Origin: Rhodoplanes sp963712435 | GTDB taxonomy: Bacteria > Pseudomonadota > Alphaproteobacteria > Rhizobiales > Xanthobacteraceae | Direction of reading: 5' to 3' | Assembly: GCA_963712435.1 (NCBI GenBank) | Contig: CAVQIB010000001.1 | Span: 186,001 to 250,000 of the forward strand | Length of the DNA: 64,000 nucleotides | Shown: in pieces, positions 62,223 through 64,000 of the stretch | Layout of the letters: every line of letters starts with the position of its first letter | Numbering within the stretch: the first letter of the stretch is position 1 | Made by a program: the position numbers and the translations under genes | The notes under the pieces: generated by a model | Database searches by the model: none | Seen by the model: the letters and a program-made list of their open reading frames with translations, nothing else | What the model was told of the DNA's origin: nothing

Positions 62223-62699
62223 ATGCTCGATGCCCTCGACCGCCGCATCGTTACGGCGACCCAGGCGGGCCTGCCGCTGGTCGCCGAGCCCTATCGCGCG
62301 ATCGCCGAGATGATCGGCGCGACGGAGCCCGACGTGATCGCGCGGCTCGCCCGCATGCTCGCGAGCGGCGCGATTCGCCGCATCGGCGCGGTGCCGAACC
62401 ATTATGCGCTCGGCTTTGCCGCCAACGGCATGTCGGTGTGGGATGTCGCCGACGACAGGATCGCCGAGATCGGCGCCGCCGTCGGGGCGCTCGACTTCGT
62501 CACGCATTGCTACGAGCGGCCGCGCCACCTGCCGCTGTGGCCCTACAATCTGTTCGCCATGGTGCATGGCCGCACGCGGGCGGAGGTGGAAGACAAGGTT
62601 GCTTCGATCGCCGCGCTGGTCGGCTCAGCCGCCCGCGCCCATGACATCCTCTACTCGACGCGCATCCTGAAGAAGACCGGCCTGCGCATCGCGGCATGA
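62223..62699 (+). CDS. nirH: Siroheme decarboxylase subunit NirH
   Basis: A 158-residue Lrp-like protein starting directly after the nirG stop: LDRRIVTATQAGLPLVAEPY, AIRRIGAVPNHYALGFAANG, THCYERPRHLPLWPYNLFAM and HDILYSTRILKKTGLRI. CYERPRHLPLWPYNLFAM is the NirL/NirH signature. Forms the fourth half-domain of the NirDL-G-H decarboxylase system. Confidence 0.9.
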   Translation: MLDALDRRIVTATQAGLPLVAEPYRAIAEMIGATEPDVIARLARMLASGAIRRIGAVPNHYALGFAANGMSVWDVADDRIAEIGAAVGALDFVTHCYERPRHLPLWPYNLFAMVHGRTRAEVEDKVASIAALVGSAARAHDILYSTRILKKTGLRIAA

Positions 62700-62715
62700 T
62701 GACAGGGCTTTCGCC

Positions 62716-63924
62716 ATGTTCCGGCTGACCCATTATCTGCGTGAAATCCTCTCCCCCACGCCGGTCGTGCCTGCGCGCAAGCCGCCGGGCCCGGTGGTGA
62801 TCTGGAACCTGATCCGCCGCTGCAATCTGAGCTGCAAGCATTGCTATTCGATTTCCGGCGACGTCGACTTTCCGGGCGAGCTCACGACGGCGGACGTCCT
62901 GCATGTCATGGATGACCTGAAGGCGTTCGGCGTGCCGGTGCTGATCCTGTCGGGCGGCGAACCGCTGATCCGGCGCGACATTTTCGCGATCTCGGCGCGC
63001 GCCAAGGGCATGGGCTTCTATGTCGGGCTGTCCAGCAACGGCACGCTGATCGACGATGCGCTCGCCGACCGCATTCGCGACACCGGCTACGATTATGTCG
63101 GCGTCTCGCTCGACGGCATCGGCGCGACCCACGACCGCTTCCGCGGCAAGCCCGGCGCCTATGAGGCGGCGCTCGCCGGCCTGCGGCGCTTGCGCGTCGC
63201 GACGTGAAGGTCGGCGTGCGCTTCACCATGACGGAGGACAATGCCGCCGAGCTGCCGGACATGCTCGACCTGGTGGAGCGCGAAGGCTTTCCGAAATTCT
63301 ACCTCTCGCACCTCGTCTATGCCGGGCGCGGCAACAAGAACCGGCAGGATGACGCCGCCTGGAACACCACCCGCGCGGCGATGGACGTGCTGATCGACCG
63401 GGCCTGGACCTGGGCGCAGCGCGGACGGAAGATCGAGGTCGTCACCGGCAACAATGATGCCGATGCGGTCTATCTGCTGCATTGGGCCGACCCGCGCGGC
63501 GCCCGCCGGCATGCGGAACCTGTGGACGAAGCTCGCGCAATGGGGCGGCAATTCCTCCGGCGTCAACATCGCCAATATCGACAATCTCGGCAATGTCCAT
63601 CCCGATACGATGTGGTGGCACTACGCGCTCGGCAATGTGAAGGAGCGGCCGTTCTCGGCGATCTGGCGCGACCTCTCCGACCCGATCATGGCGGGGCTCA
63701 AGCGCAGGCCGCGCAGGATCGGCGGACGTTGCGGCGCCTGCGCCTATTCCGATGTGTGCGGCGGCAACACGCGCGTGCGCGCGATGCGCATCGCCGGCGA
63801 TCCCTGGGCGGAGGACCCCGGCTGTTACCTGACCAATGACGAGATCGGTCTCGCCGGCGCGGAACGCCAAGTCGCCAATGCGCCCTATCGCGGACTGCGC
63901 CATGCAGCGCCCCTCAGCGCCTAG
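62716..63924 (+). CDS. nirJ: Radical SAM heme d1 biosynthesis protein NirJ, with two compensating frameshifts
   Basis: Radical SAM/SPASM enzyme that removes two propionate side chains of didecarboxysiroheme. The N-terminal CxxxCxxC is CNLSCKHC, with LSGGEPLIRRDIF after it; the C-terminal SPASM cysteines appear in RCGACAYSDVCGGNTRVRA and GCYLTNDE. The middle (VKVGVRFTMTEDNAAELPDM; FYLSHLVYAGRGNKNRQDDA) lies in another frame. A missing base near 63200 and an extra base near 63505 account for it; the total, 1209 bases, remains a multiple of three. Corrected length is about 402 residues, normal for NirJ. Last gene of the cluster in the window. Confidence 0.88.
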
Positions 63925-63951
63925 CGCATCTTCCGGCAACGCACGCAGCTT

Positions 63952-63985
63952 CCTCCCCTGAAAGGGGGAGGGTCAGGGTGGGGGT
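63952..63985. repeat. Palindromic intergenic repeat after nirJ
   Basis: CCTCCCC (63952-63958) pairs with GGGGAGG (63965-63971) and is followed by GTCAGGGTGGGGGTCGGG, the same arrangement as the repeats at 58106 and inside nirF. It continues to the window edge. Confidence 0.65.
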
Positions 63986-64000
63986 CGGGTTCAATGGACT

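Noticed and set aside
58106..63985. C/G-rich repeats as a possible CRISPR array
   Set aside because: Copies are few, far apart, palindromic and without uniform spacers, so they are REP-like elements.

Overview
The window is about 64 kb of GC-rich DNA from a purple non-sulfur phototroph of the Alphaproteobacteria. Gene order and protein style fit the Hyphomicrobiales (Rhizobiales), in the neighbourhood of Rhodoplanes, Rhodopseudomonas, Blastochloris and Bradyrhizobium. The genus is inferred from gene content, not proven. The most distinctive feature is one half of a photosynthesis gene cluster lying about 32 kb from a complete cytochrome cd1 nitrite reductase (nirS) cluster, so the organism is very likely a phototroph able to reduce nitrite. 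No rRNA, phage, insertion sequence or CRISPR array is visible.

Layout. (1) 1-5473, minus strand: aerR/ppaA, ppsR, bchG, a PucC-family gene and bchP (cut by the window edge), i.e. redox/light regulators and the last steps of bacteriochlorophyll a synthesis. (2) 5474-5776: a divergent control region with a TGT-N12-ACA PpsR site. (3) 5777-19962, plus strand: bchF-N-B-H-L-M, lhaA, puhA-B-C-E and hemA, tightly coupled and closed by a clear terminator. acsF, which often sits between puhC and puhE, is absent there. (4) 20-25 kb: an iron-type operon (flavodoxin, DUF2023, heme oxygenase-like ABM protein), small hypothetical genes, two copies of a palindromic intergenic repeat, and tRNA-Glu(CTC). (5) 25.4-31 kb: HMA2/DUF5132 membrane pair; a phosphate-starvation island with two Pho boxes, a phytase-like esterase and an orphan pstB carrying an in-frame stop; a CYTH enzyme; and UDP-glucose dehydrogenase. 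(6) 31.4-37 kb: a coxMNOP-type cytochrome c oxidase operon and a DUF2189 gene. Nearly every ~100 bp here carries a one-base indel although the protein sequence between indels is intact; this looks like poor consensus rather than decay. (7) 37-45 kb: lipid kinase, pyruvoyl arginine decarboxylase plus agmatinase (arginine to putrescine), malonyl-CoA decarboxylase and synthetase, GluQ-RS and an orphan efflux adaptor. (8) 45.1-51 kb: a six-gene Mrp-type cation/proton antiporter operon with fused mrpAB. (9) 51.3-64 kb: an exported protein, cytochrome c2, nirX-nirI divergent from nirS-E-C-F-DL-G-H-J. A perfect TTGAC-N4-GTCAA (FNR/NNR-type) box lies between nirI and nirS. A palindromic intergenic repeat has entered the 5' end of nirF without closing its frame.

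How it fits together: the bch/puh genes make bacteriochlorophyll and assemble the reaction centre; hemA supplies 5-aminolevulinate for both bacteriochlorophyll and heme d1; nirE-C-F-DL-G-H-J build heme d1 from uroporphyrinogen III for NirS; cytochrome c2 can feed the reaction centre, NirS or the oxidase; Mrp and the oxidase tie into the proton and sodium budget.

Sequence-quality caution: besides the cox block, single-base shifts break aerR, nirF, nirDL and nirJ, and one nonsense codon breaks pstB. Where given, corrected protein lengths assume these are consensus errors.
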